This document shows, piece after piece, positions 29,383-36,987 of a stretch of 64,000 bases of DNA. The position numbers and the translations under genes were made by a program. The stretch is from positions 62,001-126,000 of the forward strand of contig JBCDLH010000003.1 in NCBI GenBank assembly GCA_038745585.1, written 5' to 3'. The DNA comes from HLUCCA09 sp038745585. Lineage in GTDB: Bacteria > Pseudomonadota > Alphaproteobacteria > Rhodobacterales > Rhodobacteraceae. The notes beneath the pieces were generated by a model. That model was not told where the DNA came from, did no database searches, and saw only the letters and a list, made by a program, of their open reading frames with translations. Within the stretch, counting starts at the first letter, position 1; the number at the start of each line of letters is the position of its first letter.

Positions 29383-30150
29383 ATGGCAAGACGTCAGACA
29401 TTCGGGTGGCTGATCGGGTGCGCGCTGGCATGGCCCGCCCCAGCGCTTGCTGTCACGATCGATTTTGAGACCGGCTTCACCGACAATGAAGCCTTGAGCA
29501 ATTTCAGCTTCGCCGACCTTGCGATCACCTTCTCGACCATCAACCCCGACGAACCGGATTTGACCCTCGTCGTGGAGGCCGTTGGCGAGAGCGACCCAGA
29601 CGCGCAGGGATTTTTGCGAGATGCAAATGGTGTGCGTGACGACGTAGATCCTGGCCTCGAGAACCAGATCGGCGACTTTTTTCTGCGCACTGGCGGCGCG
29701 ATCGAAGACCGGGATTTCGCCAACGAGGCCGTCTTTCGGATCGATTATGGCTTTGTTCCGGTCGGAACGATCTCTGGCGAGATCTGGGACATCGACGGCA
29801 ACAACGCGCAAGGGAGCGAGGCGTGGCTGGTCGAAGCTTTCGACACGCTTGGCGCGCAGATCGGCAGCATCCAGAGCCCGATCGGCACGACAACCGGAGC
29901 CTCGTCGCTCGACGGCGATGTTTGGACCTTTGCCTTCGACAACGGCAACGTCGCCGGGGGCGTTGAGGCTGTTGCAGCGCTGGAGTTCAGCTTTGTCGGA
30001 ACAAAGACGACGGGCATCGGTCTCGCCTTCGACAATTTCGTCACCGGCGCCGCGCCGGACTTGCCTGCGGTACCGCTCCCTGCGGGTTTCCCGCTCATGC
30101 TCGCGACCCTCGCAGGCTCGGCGCTGGTCCTTCGCGGCAAGCGCGGCTGA
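29383..30150 (+). CDS. VPLPA-CTERM sorting domain exported protein
   Basis: Secreted protein of 255 residues. It has a signal peptide (WLIGCALAWPAPALA) and ends with the tripartite sorting signal VPLPAGFPLM, a hydrophobic helix and the basic tail LRGKRG. That is the VPLPA variant of PEP-CTERM, recognised by an exosortase and linked to exopolysaccharide production in alphaproteobacteria. The mature beta-rich part (TIDFETGFTDNEAL, DGDVWTFAFDNGNVAGG) resembles other PEP-CTERM surface proteins and has no catalytic motif. No exosortase is in the window. Processing and surface display are inferred from the family. Confidence 0.85.
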   Translation: MARRQTFGWLIGCALAWPAPALAVTIDFETGFTDNEALSNFSFADLAITFSTINPDEPDLTLVVEAVGESDPDAQGFLRDANGVRDDVDPGLENQIGDFFLRTGGAIEDRDFANEAVFRIDYGFVPVGTISGEIWDIDGNNAQGSEAWLVEAFDTLGAQIGSIQSPIGTTTGASSLDGDVWTFAFDNGNVAGGVEAVAALEFSFVGTKTTGIGLAFDNFVTGAAPDLPAVPLPAGFPLMLATLAGSALVLRGKRG

Positions 30151-30233
30151 CCTATCAGCGGCCGACGAGATGGGCCTCACGCGGATATCCCCGCATGCGA
30201 CCTTGGTGAGACCAAGCCGACCAGACCAGGTCC

Positions 30234-31070
30234 CTAATGATGCATCAGGACGGGCAAGGGCGCGCCTTCCAGCACGTCCCGCGTCGCCCCGCCGAGGAGT
30301 GCTTCGCGAAATCGCGAATGGCCGTAGGCTCCCATGACCAAGAGATCTGCATCCTTGTCCATGCAGTGGCGGGCGAGCACATCGGCCACTTTTGGCATCG
30401 TTCCAGCGATGACGGCGACCTCGGGCTTTGCGCCATGGCGCGAGAGCATCTGACTGAGATAACCGCCCGGATCCGATCTATCGGCCGAGTGCCGCGGCGG
30501 GTCGATGATGACGATGTTGCTGAGATCTGCCTCCACAAGGAGCGGCAAGGCGGCTCGGATCGCGCCCATCGCCTCGGGGCTCTGGTTCCAGGCGATGACG
30601 ATCCGGCGCGGCGCGTCGAGCTCTTGCCCGTCGGGTAGGACAAGCACCGGCACGTGTCCGGAAAAGAGCGCAGCTTCCAAAACCGCCTCGTCAGCGCTGG
30701 ACCGCCCGTCGCCATAGGGCTTTGGTAACACGACCAGATCCGAAAACCGGGCATGCCCGCCGACGATGTGCTGGATCGTTCCAATCTGCGCGACGCCGGT
30801 GACGACCGACCACCGAACAGGCAGCCCCTCCATTGCAGCGCAGACTGCGGCCTCGCTCTGAGCTGCCTCGTCACGCGCGCGATCGACCGCCTGTTGCTCG
30901 ATCATGGCATTCGCCCCGGCATAGTAGTAGCCGGGGGTGGAGTGATCGACGCCGAGTGCGAGCACCTCCAAATGCGCGTCGTGCTGTTTGGCCATGGCAA
31001 TGGCACCGGGCAGGGCGGCGCCTTCGACGCTGCCACCCATGACCACGGTCAGTATTGATTTGTATGCCAT
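30234..31070 (-). CDS. universal stress protein, tandem UspA domains
   Basis: Two UspA-like domains in one 278-residue chain. The first (1-140) begins YKSILTVVMGGSVEGAALPGA; the second (about 155-278) begins RRIVIAWNQSPEAMGAIRAA and ends with the ATP-loop signature DLLVMGAYGHSRFREALLGG (G-2x-G-9x-G type) and PVLVLP/VLMHH strands. It would bind ATP and act in stress or hypoxia survival. It is divergent from ccoNOQP, with an FNR box 95 bases upstream in the shared region, so oxygen control of both directions is plausible. Confidence 0.9.
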   Translation of the reverse strand: MAYKSILTVVMGGSVEGAALPGAIAMAKQHDAHLEVLALGVDHSTPGYYYAGANAMIEQQAVDRARDEAAQSEAAVCAAMEGLPVRWSVVTGVAQIGTIQHIVGGHARFSDLVVLPKPYGDGRSSADEAVLEAALFSGHVPVLVLPDGQELDAPRRIVIAWNQSPEAMGAIRAALPLLVEADLSNIVIIDPPRHSADRSDPGGYLSQMLSRHGAKPEVAVIAGTMPKVADVLARHCMDKDADLLVMGAYGHSRFREALLGGATRDVLEGAPLPVLMHH

Positions 31071-31165
31071 TTGGCCGGCCCTCCGTCATCGTACGTTCGA
31101 AGGCGACCTTAAGGTAAGGCGCGGCAATCTGCCTTGATGCACAGCAACTCAAGCCCCCGAATTCG

Positions 31166-31179
31166 TTGACACAGATCAA
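31166..31179. promoter_or_regulatory. FnrL/FNR box upstream of ccoNOQP
   Basis: TTGACACAGATCAA is a perfect match to the FNR consensus TTGAY-N4-RTCAA. It lies between the universal stress gene and ccoN. Centred at -41.5 it would give a start point near 31214, with CATAGAA at the -10 position, as expected for class II activation under low oxygen. Confidence 0.88.
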
Positions 31180-31282
31180 GGTCCGTTCCCCCTTCGAGCG
31201 CCCATAGAAAGTAGGTAGCCAAGTGGCTCGGCGGGAGAGGTCTCTCTGGCGGGTCGCAAAGAACAGCAAGTGGGACACTCAA

Positions 31283-32902
31283 ATGTGGGATTATGCCAAG
31301 GTCGCCCTGTTGGGCGTGGTGGCGATCTGCGCAGCCATCGCGGCAAATTACGCGCGGGACGTCGCCTATCTCGTGCACGCCCTCATCGTCATGGGCGTCG
31401 CGGCCGGGCTTTTTGTCTGGTATCTCCGCGGCCTGGATGAGGACAAGCCGGTCATCGACCTCAGCGGAGAATACATGGATGACGTTATACGCGCGGGCGT
31501 CATCGCGACCGCGCTTTGGGGCGTCGTCGGGTTCCTAGCCGGGGTCTATATCGCTTTTCAGCTCGCCTTTCCGGTGCTGAACTTCGACTGGGCGCAGGGC
31601 TATATGAATTTCGGCCGTTTGCGTCCGCTGCACACGTCGGCTGTGATTTTTGCCTTTGGCGGCAATGCGCTGATCTGCACCTCGTTCTACATTGTCCAAC
31701 GGACCTCGGCGGCGCGGCTCTGGGGCGGCAATCTCGCCTGGTTCGTCTTCTGGGGCTACAACCTCTTCATCGTGCTTGCGGCCACCGGCTATGTCCTCGG
31801 CGGCACCCAGTCGAAGGAATACGCCGAGCCCGAATGGTATGTGGACCTCTGGCTGACGGTCGTCTGGGTCGCCTATCTTGCCGTGTTCCTGGGCACGATC
31901 CTGAAGCGCAAAGAAAAGCACATCTACGTCGCCAACTGGTTCCTGCTGTCGTTCATCGTGACCGTCGCGATGCTCCACATCATGAACAACCTATCGGTCC
32001 CAGTGTCGCTTTTCGGATCAAAGTCCGTACAGGTCTTTTCGGGCGTGCAGGATGCGATGGTCCAGTGGTGGTATGGCCACAACGCGGTCGGCTTCTTCCT
32101 GACGGCCGGTTTCCTCGGCATGATGTATTACTTCGTGCCGAAGCAGGCCGAGCGCCCGGTCTTCAGCTACAAGCTTTCGATCATTCACTTTTGGGCGCTG
32201 ATCTTCCTCTACATCTGGGCCGGTCCGCACCACTTGCACTACACCGCGCTGCCCGACTGGGCCTCGACCCTCGGCATGGTGTTCTCGATCATCCTCTGGA
32301 TGCCCTCCTGGGGCGGCATGATCAACGGCCTGATGACGCTCTCGGGCGCGTGGGACAAGCTGCGCACCGATCCCGTCATCCGAATGATGGTGATCTCGCT
32401 CGGCTTTTACGGCATGTCGACCTTCGAAGGCCCGATGATGTCGATCAAGGCGGTCAACTCGCTCAGCCATTACACCGACTGGACGATCGGCCACGTGCAT
32501 TCCGGCGCGCTGGGCTGGAACGGCATGATCACCTTCGGCGCGCTCTACTTTCTGGTGCCGAAGCTCTGGAACCGGGCAGGGCTCTACTCGCTGCCGATGG
32601 TCAACTGGCACTTCTGGCTCGCGACCATCGGCATCGTGCTCTACGCGGCGGCGATGTGGGTCACTGGCATCATGGAAGGGCTGATGTGGCGCGAGGTCGA
32701 TGCGAACGGCTTTCTGGTGAATTCATTCGCCGACACCGTCGAGGCCAAGTTCCCGATGTATATCGTGCGCGGGCTGGGCGGTGTGCTCTACCTCGCCGGT
32801 TCGATCATCATGTGCGTCAACCTCTACCTCACCGTCACCAAAGGTGAGCGCAAACAGCCGGTCGTCTCGGCTGCCGGCGCCGCCGCGACGCCGGCCGAGT
32901 AG
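31283..32902 (+). CDS. ccoN: cytochrome c oxidase cbb3-type, subunit I
   Basis: Catalytic membrane subunit of the high-affinity cbb3 oxidase, with low-spin haem b and the haem b3-CuB centre; about 539 residues and 12 helices. Ligand histidines are visible in RLRPLHTSAVIFAFG, WWYGHNAVGFFLTAG, WAGPHHLHYTALPDW (CuB pair) and TIGHVHSGALGWNG. The frame is open from a GTG 60 bases upstream, but an FNR-dependent start point near 31214 would leave that GTG almost without a leader. The ATG giving MWDYAKVALLG fits better, although no strong Shine-Dalgarno is seen. First gene of ccoNOQP. Confidence 0.93.
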   Translation: MWDYAKVALLGVVAICAAIAANYARDVAYLVHALIVMGVAAGLFVWYLRGLDEDKPVIDLSGEYMDDVIRAGVIATALWGVVGFLAGVYIAFQLAFPVLNFDWAQGYMNFGRLRPLHTSAVIFAFGGNALICTSFYIVQRTSAARLWGGNLAWFVFWGYNLFIVLAATGYVLGGTQSKEYAEPEWYVDLWLTVVWVAYLAVFLGTILKRKEKHIYVANWFLLSFIVTVAMLHIMNNLSVPVSLFGSKSVQVFSGVQDAMVQWWYGHNAVGFFLTAGFLGMMYYFVPKQAERPVFSYKLSIIHFWALIFLYIWAGPHHLHYTALPDWASTLGMVFSIILWMPSWGGMINGLMTLSGAWDKLRTDPVIRMMVISLGFYGMSTFEGPMMSIKAVNSLSHYTDWTIGHVHSGALGWNGMITFGALYFLVPKLWNRAGLYSLPMVNWHFWLATIGIVLYAAAMWVTGIMEGLMWREVDANGFLVNSFADTVEAKFPMYIVRGLGGVLYLAGSIIMCVNLYLTVTKGERKQPVVSAAGAAATPAE

Positions 32903-32915
32903 GGAGGGCTAAGAG

Positions 32916-33710
32916 ATGGAAAACCCGACACTTCAAAACGCCTCGGCCGCCCAGGGTGCTGCCGCGCCCAAGACCAACAAGATCATCGAAAAGCACAAGA
33001 TCATCGAGACCAACGCCACGCTCCTTCTCGTGCTGTCCTTCTCGGTGGTCACGGTGGGCGGCATCGTGGAGATCGCGCCGCTCTTTTATATCGAGAACAC
33101 GATCGAAGAGGTCGAGGGGGTCCGCCCCTATTCGCCGCTCGAGCTTGCGGGGCGCGATGTCTACATCCGTGAGGGCTGCTACGTGTGCCACTCCCAGATG
33201 ATCCGCCCGATGCGCGACGAGGTCGAGCGCTACGGCCATTACAGCCTCGCCGCGGAGTCGATGTATGACCATCCCTTCCAATGGGGTTCGAAACGGACCG
33301 GGCCCGATCTGGCGCGGGTCGGTGGGCGTTACTCAGACCAGTGGCATGTCGATCACCTGATCGACCCGCAGGCCCTGGTGCCGGAATCGGTCATGCCGAA
33401 ATACGGCTTCCTGATGAACCGCGAACTCGACGGCCGCTACATCGGCGATCTGTTGCAAACGCACCGTTTTGTCGGCGTACCCTACACCGACGAGATGCTC
33501 GAAATGGCACGGGCCGACTTTGCCGCCCAGGCCAATCCCGAAAACGATTGGGATGCCACGGACGCGCTGCTCGAACGCTATCCCGGTGCGCAGACCCGAA
33601 ACTTCGACGGGCAGCCCGAAGTGACAGAGATGGACGCGCTTGTCGCCTATCTCCAAGTGCTCGGCACGATGGTCGACTTCTCGACCTTCGAGCCCGATCC
33701 GAACCGCTGA
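32916..33710 (+). CDS. ccoO: cytochrome c oxidase cbb3-type, subunit II (mono-haem)
   Basis: Membrane-anchored c-type cytochrome (264 residues) that passes electrons from CcoP to CcoN. A single N-terminal helix (LLLVLSFSVVTVGGIVEI) precedes the haem c site GCYVCHSQM (CxxCH). The conserved block AESMYDHPFQWGSKRTGPDL follows, and a methionine ligand candidate is in ESVMPKYGFL. It starts 13 bases after ccoN behind GGGAGGG. Confidence 0.95.
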   Translation: MENPTLQNASAAQGAAAPKTNKIIEKHKIIETNATLLLVLSFSVVTVGGIVEIAPLFYIENTIEEVEGVRPYSPLELAGRDVYIREGCYVCHSQMIRPMRDEVERYGHYSLAAESMYDHPFQWGSKRTGPDLARVGGRYSDQWHVDHLIDPQALVPESVMPKYGFLMNRELDGRYIGDLLQTHRFVGVPYTDEMLEMARADFAAQANPENDWDATDALLERYPGAQTRNFDGQPEVTEMDALVAYLQVLGTMVDFSTFEPDPNR

Positions 33711-33723
33711 GGAGGGGCATCCC

Positions 33724-33921
33724 ATGACCTATGAAGCGGTACGGGAATTCGCGGGAAGTTGGATGCTGCTCTTCATGTTCTGCTTTTTCGTCGGCGCGAT
33801 CCTTTGGGCGTTCCGGCCGGGCAGCGGCAAGCAGCACCGCGAGACCGCCAACATGATCTTCCGGAACGATGCAGCGCCCGAGGGGGACCTGGAAGAGAGC
33901 CACAAGGAGGCTCACCCATGA
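33724..33921 (+). CDS. ccoQ: cbb3-type cytochrome c oxidase subunit CcoQ
   Basis: A 65-residue single-helix protein that stabilises the cbb3 complex. The helix is SWMLLFMFCFFVGAILWAF, followed by a polar tail with RPGSGKQHRETANMIF, typical of CcoQ/FixQ. It lies 13 bases after ccoO behind GAGGGG and overlaps ccoP by four bases (ATGA). Confidence 0.92.
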   Translation: MTYEAVREFAGSWMLLFMFCFFVGAILWAFRPGSGKQHRETANMIFRNDAAPEGDLEESHKEAHP

Positions 33922-34817
33922 GCAAGAAACCGTTCAAGAAAGCGTATCAGCCTCCGGAGACGACCGGACATACCTGGGACGGGATCGAGGAGTACAACAA
34001 TCCACTGCCACGGTGGTGGCTTTGGGTGTTCTACGCCACGATTGTCTGGGGCATTGGCTATACCATCGCCTACCCAGCTTGGCCGCTCGTCTCTTCGGCG
34101 ACGCAGGGCATTCTCGGGACAGCGCCCGCGGGCGATACCCGCGTGGCCGTCGCGGCAGAAATCGCACGTTTCGAGGCCGCCAACGCCACGATCCGCCAGC
34201 AGCTTGTCGAGACGGAGCTGACGGAGATCTCCGCCGACCCCAATCTCGAAGGGTTCGCCAAAAACGCAGGTGCTGCGGTCTTTCGGACTTGGTGTGCCCA
34301 GTGCCACGGCGCGGGGGCGGCTGGCGTGCAGGCGGCGGGCTACCCGAACCTTCTTGATGACGATTGGCTCTGGGGCGGGACGATCGAGGAAATCCACCTT
34401 ACGATCTCGCACGGCATTCGCAACGAAGACGACCCAGACGCGCGCTGGTCGGAAATGCCCGCCTTCGGCGCCGATGAGATCCTCTCGGAGGAGGAGATCA
34501 CCCAGGTCGTCCAATACGTGCGGCTCTTGTCCAGTCAGGAGCATGACGCTGCTCTCGCCGCCGCGGGCGAACAGATCTATCTCGATCAGTGTTCGGCGTG
34601 CCATATGGAGGATGGGACGGGCGATGTCTTCCAAGGGGCGCCAAACCTTGCCGACGCGATCTGGCTCTATGGCGGCGATGTCGAGAGGCTGACCGAGACG
34701 ATCACGTATTCGCGGTTTGGCGTCATGCCGCCGTGGACAGAGCGTCTGTCTGAGGCCGAGATCCGCGCCGTCGCGACCTATGTGCATGGCCTCGGTGGAG
34801 GCATCGACAGCGAGTAA
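33918..34817 (+). CDS. ccoP: cytochrome c oxidase cbb3-type, subunit III (di-haem)
   Basis: Membrane-anchored di-haem cytochrome c, 299 residues, the electron entry point of the cbb3 oxidase. The N-terminal signature HTWDGIEEYNNPLPRWW is diagnostic, followed by one helix (FYATIVWGIGYTIAYPAWP). The haem sites are WCAQCHGAGA and CSACHMEDGTG. GGAGG precedes the ATG. The usual downstream assembly genes ccoGHIS are not here; a terminator follows at once. Confidence 0.95.
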   Translation: MSKKPFKKAYQPPETTGHTWDGIEEYNNPLPRWWLWVFYATIVWGIGYTIAYPAWPLVSSATQGILGTAPAGDTRVAVAAEIARFEAANATIRQQLVETELTEISADPNLEGFAKNAGAAVFRTWCAQCHGAGAAGVQAAGYPNLLDDDWLWGGTIEEIHLTISHGIRNEDDPDARWSEMPAFGADEILSEEEITQVVQYVRLLSSQEHDAALAAAGEQIYLDQCSACHMEDGTGDVFQGAPNLADAIWLYGGDVERLTETITYSRFGVMPPWTERLSEAEIRAVATYVHGLGGGIDSE

Positions 34818-34834
34818 CGGTACCAAAGCGATGC

Positions 34835-34869
34835 AAAAGGGCCGCCCGACTCGTCGGGGCGGCCCTTTT
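34835..34869 (+). terminator. intrinsic terminator after ccoP
   Basis: A long GC-rich stem (AAAAGGGCCGCCCGAC against GTCGGGGCGGCCCTTTT, one bulge) with a very short loop, ending in TTTT, 17 bases after the ccoP stop. It closes the ccoNOQP unit. Confidence 0.9.
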
Positions 34870-35105
34870 CCTGTCCGCAGCACGGACGCCTTGTGGCTTT
34901 GGCGGCGCGGCCATCGCCTTATACGCGCCAAACCCAGCACACACGCGGCACGGGCGATCCACCCATCTAAAACCTGGCCTCAAGCGCGCACCCAGCCCCA
35001 CAGCTTGGCTCGAACAACAACCAGAGACCGGGCGCCTCAGCGCACAAGGGTGGGCAATCCGCACATCACAGCCCCACCCGCAAGGTGTGTCGGCCTGCAC
35101 CGGAG

Positions 35106-35119
35106 TTGACCCATGTCAA
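35106..35119. promoter_or_regulatory. second FnrL/FNR box, upstream of a candidate sRNA
   Basis: TTGACCCATGTCAA matches TTGAY-N4-RTCAA perfectly. Placing a start point 41.5 bases after its centre (near 35154) puts TATCCT at -12 to -7, which makes a class II FNR promoter pointing right, into a stretch with no protein gene. Confidence 0.75.
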
Positions 35120-35153
35120 AGGCGACACTTTGATTGTCAGCTATCCTTGACAG

Positions 35154-35297
35154 TGTGAACCGAACCGGTGAGCGGGTCGTCTCCTGTTCCCCTCTCACAT
35201 GTTCGGTTCTGCCATAGCGTGGCAGTCCGGCTGCGGCCGGACGTCCGCCCCGATCCCCCGTCCTGTTCGCGCATCATCAGGGGGATCGGGGCGTTTT
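35154..35297 (+). ncRNA. candidate FnrL-activated small RNA
   Basis: About 144 nt from the predicted FNR-dependent start to a strong terminator, in a 500-base gap without a protein. Three stems are visible. Stem 1 is GAACCGAAC/GTTCGGTTC (35157-35165 with 35201-35209), extended by GTGAG/CTCAC. Stem 2 is GTCCGGC-TGCG-GCCGGAC. Stem 3 is a perfect 14-bp arm CGCCCCGATCCCCC with its complement, a 20-nt loop, then TTTT. The octamer TCCTGTTC occurs in the loop of stem 1 (35182-35189) and again in the loop of stem 3 (35261-35268), which suggests repeated, anti-Shine-Dalgarno-like target seeds. It recalls PcrZ, the oxygen-responsive sRNA of Rhodobacter sphaeroides, in logic, but I cannot claim homology. 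It could instead be an attenuator for the next gene. Confidence 0.6.
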
Positions 35298-35371
35298 CGA
35301 CAGTTCCACACCACGTCGTCCGACCCAAGGCCTCCATTGTGCTCCAGCCTCCGCTGGGCGAGGTTTGGGCG

Positions 35372-36121
35372 ATGGTTGCTGGTGTTCAGGCAGAACGCGC
35401 CGCGGGCGCCCCTGCGCGCATCGACGCGCTCGACGTCGCGCGCGGGGTGGCCCTGCTTGCCATGGCCGTCTTTCACCTGGCTTTCGATTTGCAGATGTTC
35501 GGCCTCATCGCGCCTGGCACGCTGAGTAGAGGCCTCTGGCCCGAATTCGCGCGGTTGGTGGCGGCAAGTTTTCTCTTCCTCGCGGGCGTCAGCCTCTGGC
35601 TCGCCCACGGAAGCGGAATACGTTGGCGCGCCTATTTGCGCCGCTTTGCAATCCTCGTGAGTGCTGCCGCCTTGGTGAGCGGGGCGACCTACGTCGCTTT
35701 CCCGCAGGCCTTCATTTACTTTGGCATCCTGCATTCGATCGCGGCGGCGAGCTTGATCGGGCTCGCCCTCCTCCGCGCTCCGGTTTGGGCGCTCCTCGCG
35801 CTCGCCGCGCTTGTGGTCGCGGCCCCGGATTATCTCCGCTCGGAGGCCTTAAACCACCCTGCGCTCTGGTGGACAGGCCTCGCCACTGCGCCGCGCGCCT
35901 CTGTCGACTTTGAGCCGGTTTTGCCCTGGGCGGCGCCGTTCCTCTGTGGCCTTGCAGTTGCAAAAATCGCAGACGCTCAGGGGCTGTGGGCGCGCCTCGC
36001 CGCGCGTCCGTTCGGCCCGGCTGCCCTTGTCTGGGCCGGGCGCCACAGCCTCGCCGTTTACCTTCTGCACCAACCGTTCCTGATTGCGTGCGTCTGGGTC
36101 GCCGCGCAGGTGTTCGGCTAG
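35372..36121 (+). CDS. DUF1624 / heparan-alpha-glucosaminide N-acetyltransferase-like membrane protein
   Basis: Integral membrane protein of 249 residues with seven or more hydrophobic helices. The N-terminal family mark RIDALDVARGVALLAMAVFH and the helix ending FLFLAGVSLWLAHGSG are characteristic of the DUF1624/YeiB-like acyltransferase group. The C-terminal GRHSLAVYLLHQPFL is also typical. The acyl acceptor is unknown. The open frame extends left through the candidate sRNA terminator, so the ATG after GAGG is used. It may be expressed by read-through from the FNR-linked promoter or from its own. Confidence 0.82.
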   Translation: MVAGVQAERAAGAPARIDALDVARGVALLAMAVFHLAFDLQMFGLIAPGTLSRGLWPEFARLVAASFLFLAGVSLWLAHGSGIRWRAYLRRFAILVSAAALVSGATYVAFPQAFIYFGILHSIAAASLIGLALLRAPVWALLALAALVVAAPDYLRSEALNHPALWWTGLATAPRASVDFEPVLPWAAPFLCGLAVAKIADAQGLWARLAARPFGPAALVWAGRHSLAVYLLHQPFLIACVWVAAQVFG

Positions 36122-36378
36122 TCCGGCGCACGCCAAAGCGCACCAACCTCGCTTGTTCTGCCGACCCATCGACGCATCGCATATAGACAGAAAGACTGCA
36201 CCCTCTGCATATCCACAGGCTGCGCCTCAAGGTCTCGGCGATCGCAGAGCTTCCGAGGGCGCCCTGCGCAGCCGATGGAAAGCGCAAGGCAAAGTCTATG
36301 GACCGCCATCCCTCGGATGGCATGCTCCTCCCTTGTCAGCGGACAACAGCATTACACGCTCCGACAGCGCTGCTGGTC

Positions 36379-36813
36379 CTAGCGCACGCCGATCTCGGCG
36401 AGTGCCGCTTCCAGCAACGGTGGCAGCCCGGGCTCCGCCGCCCGCCCTTCGGAGAGATCCCTTGGCGCATCGTCCGGCGTCAGATACCGCCAGCCCTGAA
36501 ACGGTCGCTTCGGCACCGCTTCGGTCCGTCGGATGTCTTCAGCGAGCACGATCCCGCAGCGCAAGATCCCGTCCGCCCCGCGCACCTCGTCGAGCGCAAG
36601 GATCCGCTGCCGGGCCAGGATCACGCCCTTAAAGACCCAGTACATCGAGCCGCCATCGAGCAGCTCCTCGGCCCGTTTCGGCCACATCCGCGTGACGTGT
36701 CGCACTCGACCGTCGGGCCCCTTGGCGCGCGGCGAGGCTTGCCAGGACAAAAGATCCTCGACCCGCTCCGCACCCACGCAAAGCTTCAAGAGGTTGATAT
36801 ATCTCGCTGCCAT
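36379..36813 (-). CDS. DUF1489 family protein
   Basis: A 144-residue alphaproteobacterial protein of unknown function. Family features are INLLKLCVGAERVEDLLSWQ, RHVTRMWPKRAEELLDGGSMYWVFKG (two segments) and GWRYLTPDDAPRDL. No signal peptide or catalytic motif is evident. It is divergent from the ribonucleotide reductase gene. The 257 bases on its far side (to the DUF1624 gene) contain nothing I can name. Confidence 0.88.
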   Translation of the reverse strand: MAARYINLLKLCVGAERVEDLLSWQASPRAKGPDGRVRHVTRMWPKRAEELLDGGSMYWVFKGVILARQRILALDEVRGADGILRCGIVLAEDIRRTEAVPKRPFQGWRYLTPDDAPRDLSEGRAAEPGLPPLLEAALAEIGVR

Positions 36814-36832
36814 AGTCTCGCCCACACCCCTG

Positions 36833-36857
36833 CATCTTGTTGTTGAGCGACAAGATG
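36833..36857. promoter_or_regulatory. inverted repeat in the nrdJ upstream region
   Basis: CATCTTGT-N9-ACAAGATG is a perfect 8-bp inverted repeat 130 bases before nrdJ and 20 bases before DUF1489. It is not a good NrdR box and not a cobalamin riboswitch; it could be an operator for either gene. Confidence 0.35.
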
Positions 36858-36987
36858 AGGCAACCAATTGCGATTCTCAAGGGACATGCTATCGTACCTG
36901 CCTGCTTCAACCTCGGTTTGCCCGCTGCCCAACGCGTGCGCGCCCGTCGCGCCGATCCATCCGCATCCCCCATCCCGGAGTGCCCCG

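Noticed and set aside
31516..32847. 443-codon frame overlapping ccoN in another phase
   Set aside because: Composition is Arg/Ala/His-rich noise; ccoN in the correct frame has all haem and copper ligands.
36814..36987. Cobalamin riboswitch or NrdR box before nrdJ
   Set aside because: No B12-box-like core and the region is too short for the riboswitch; the inverted repeat present does not match the NrdR consensus.
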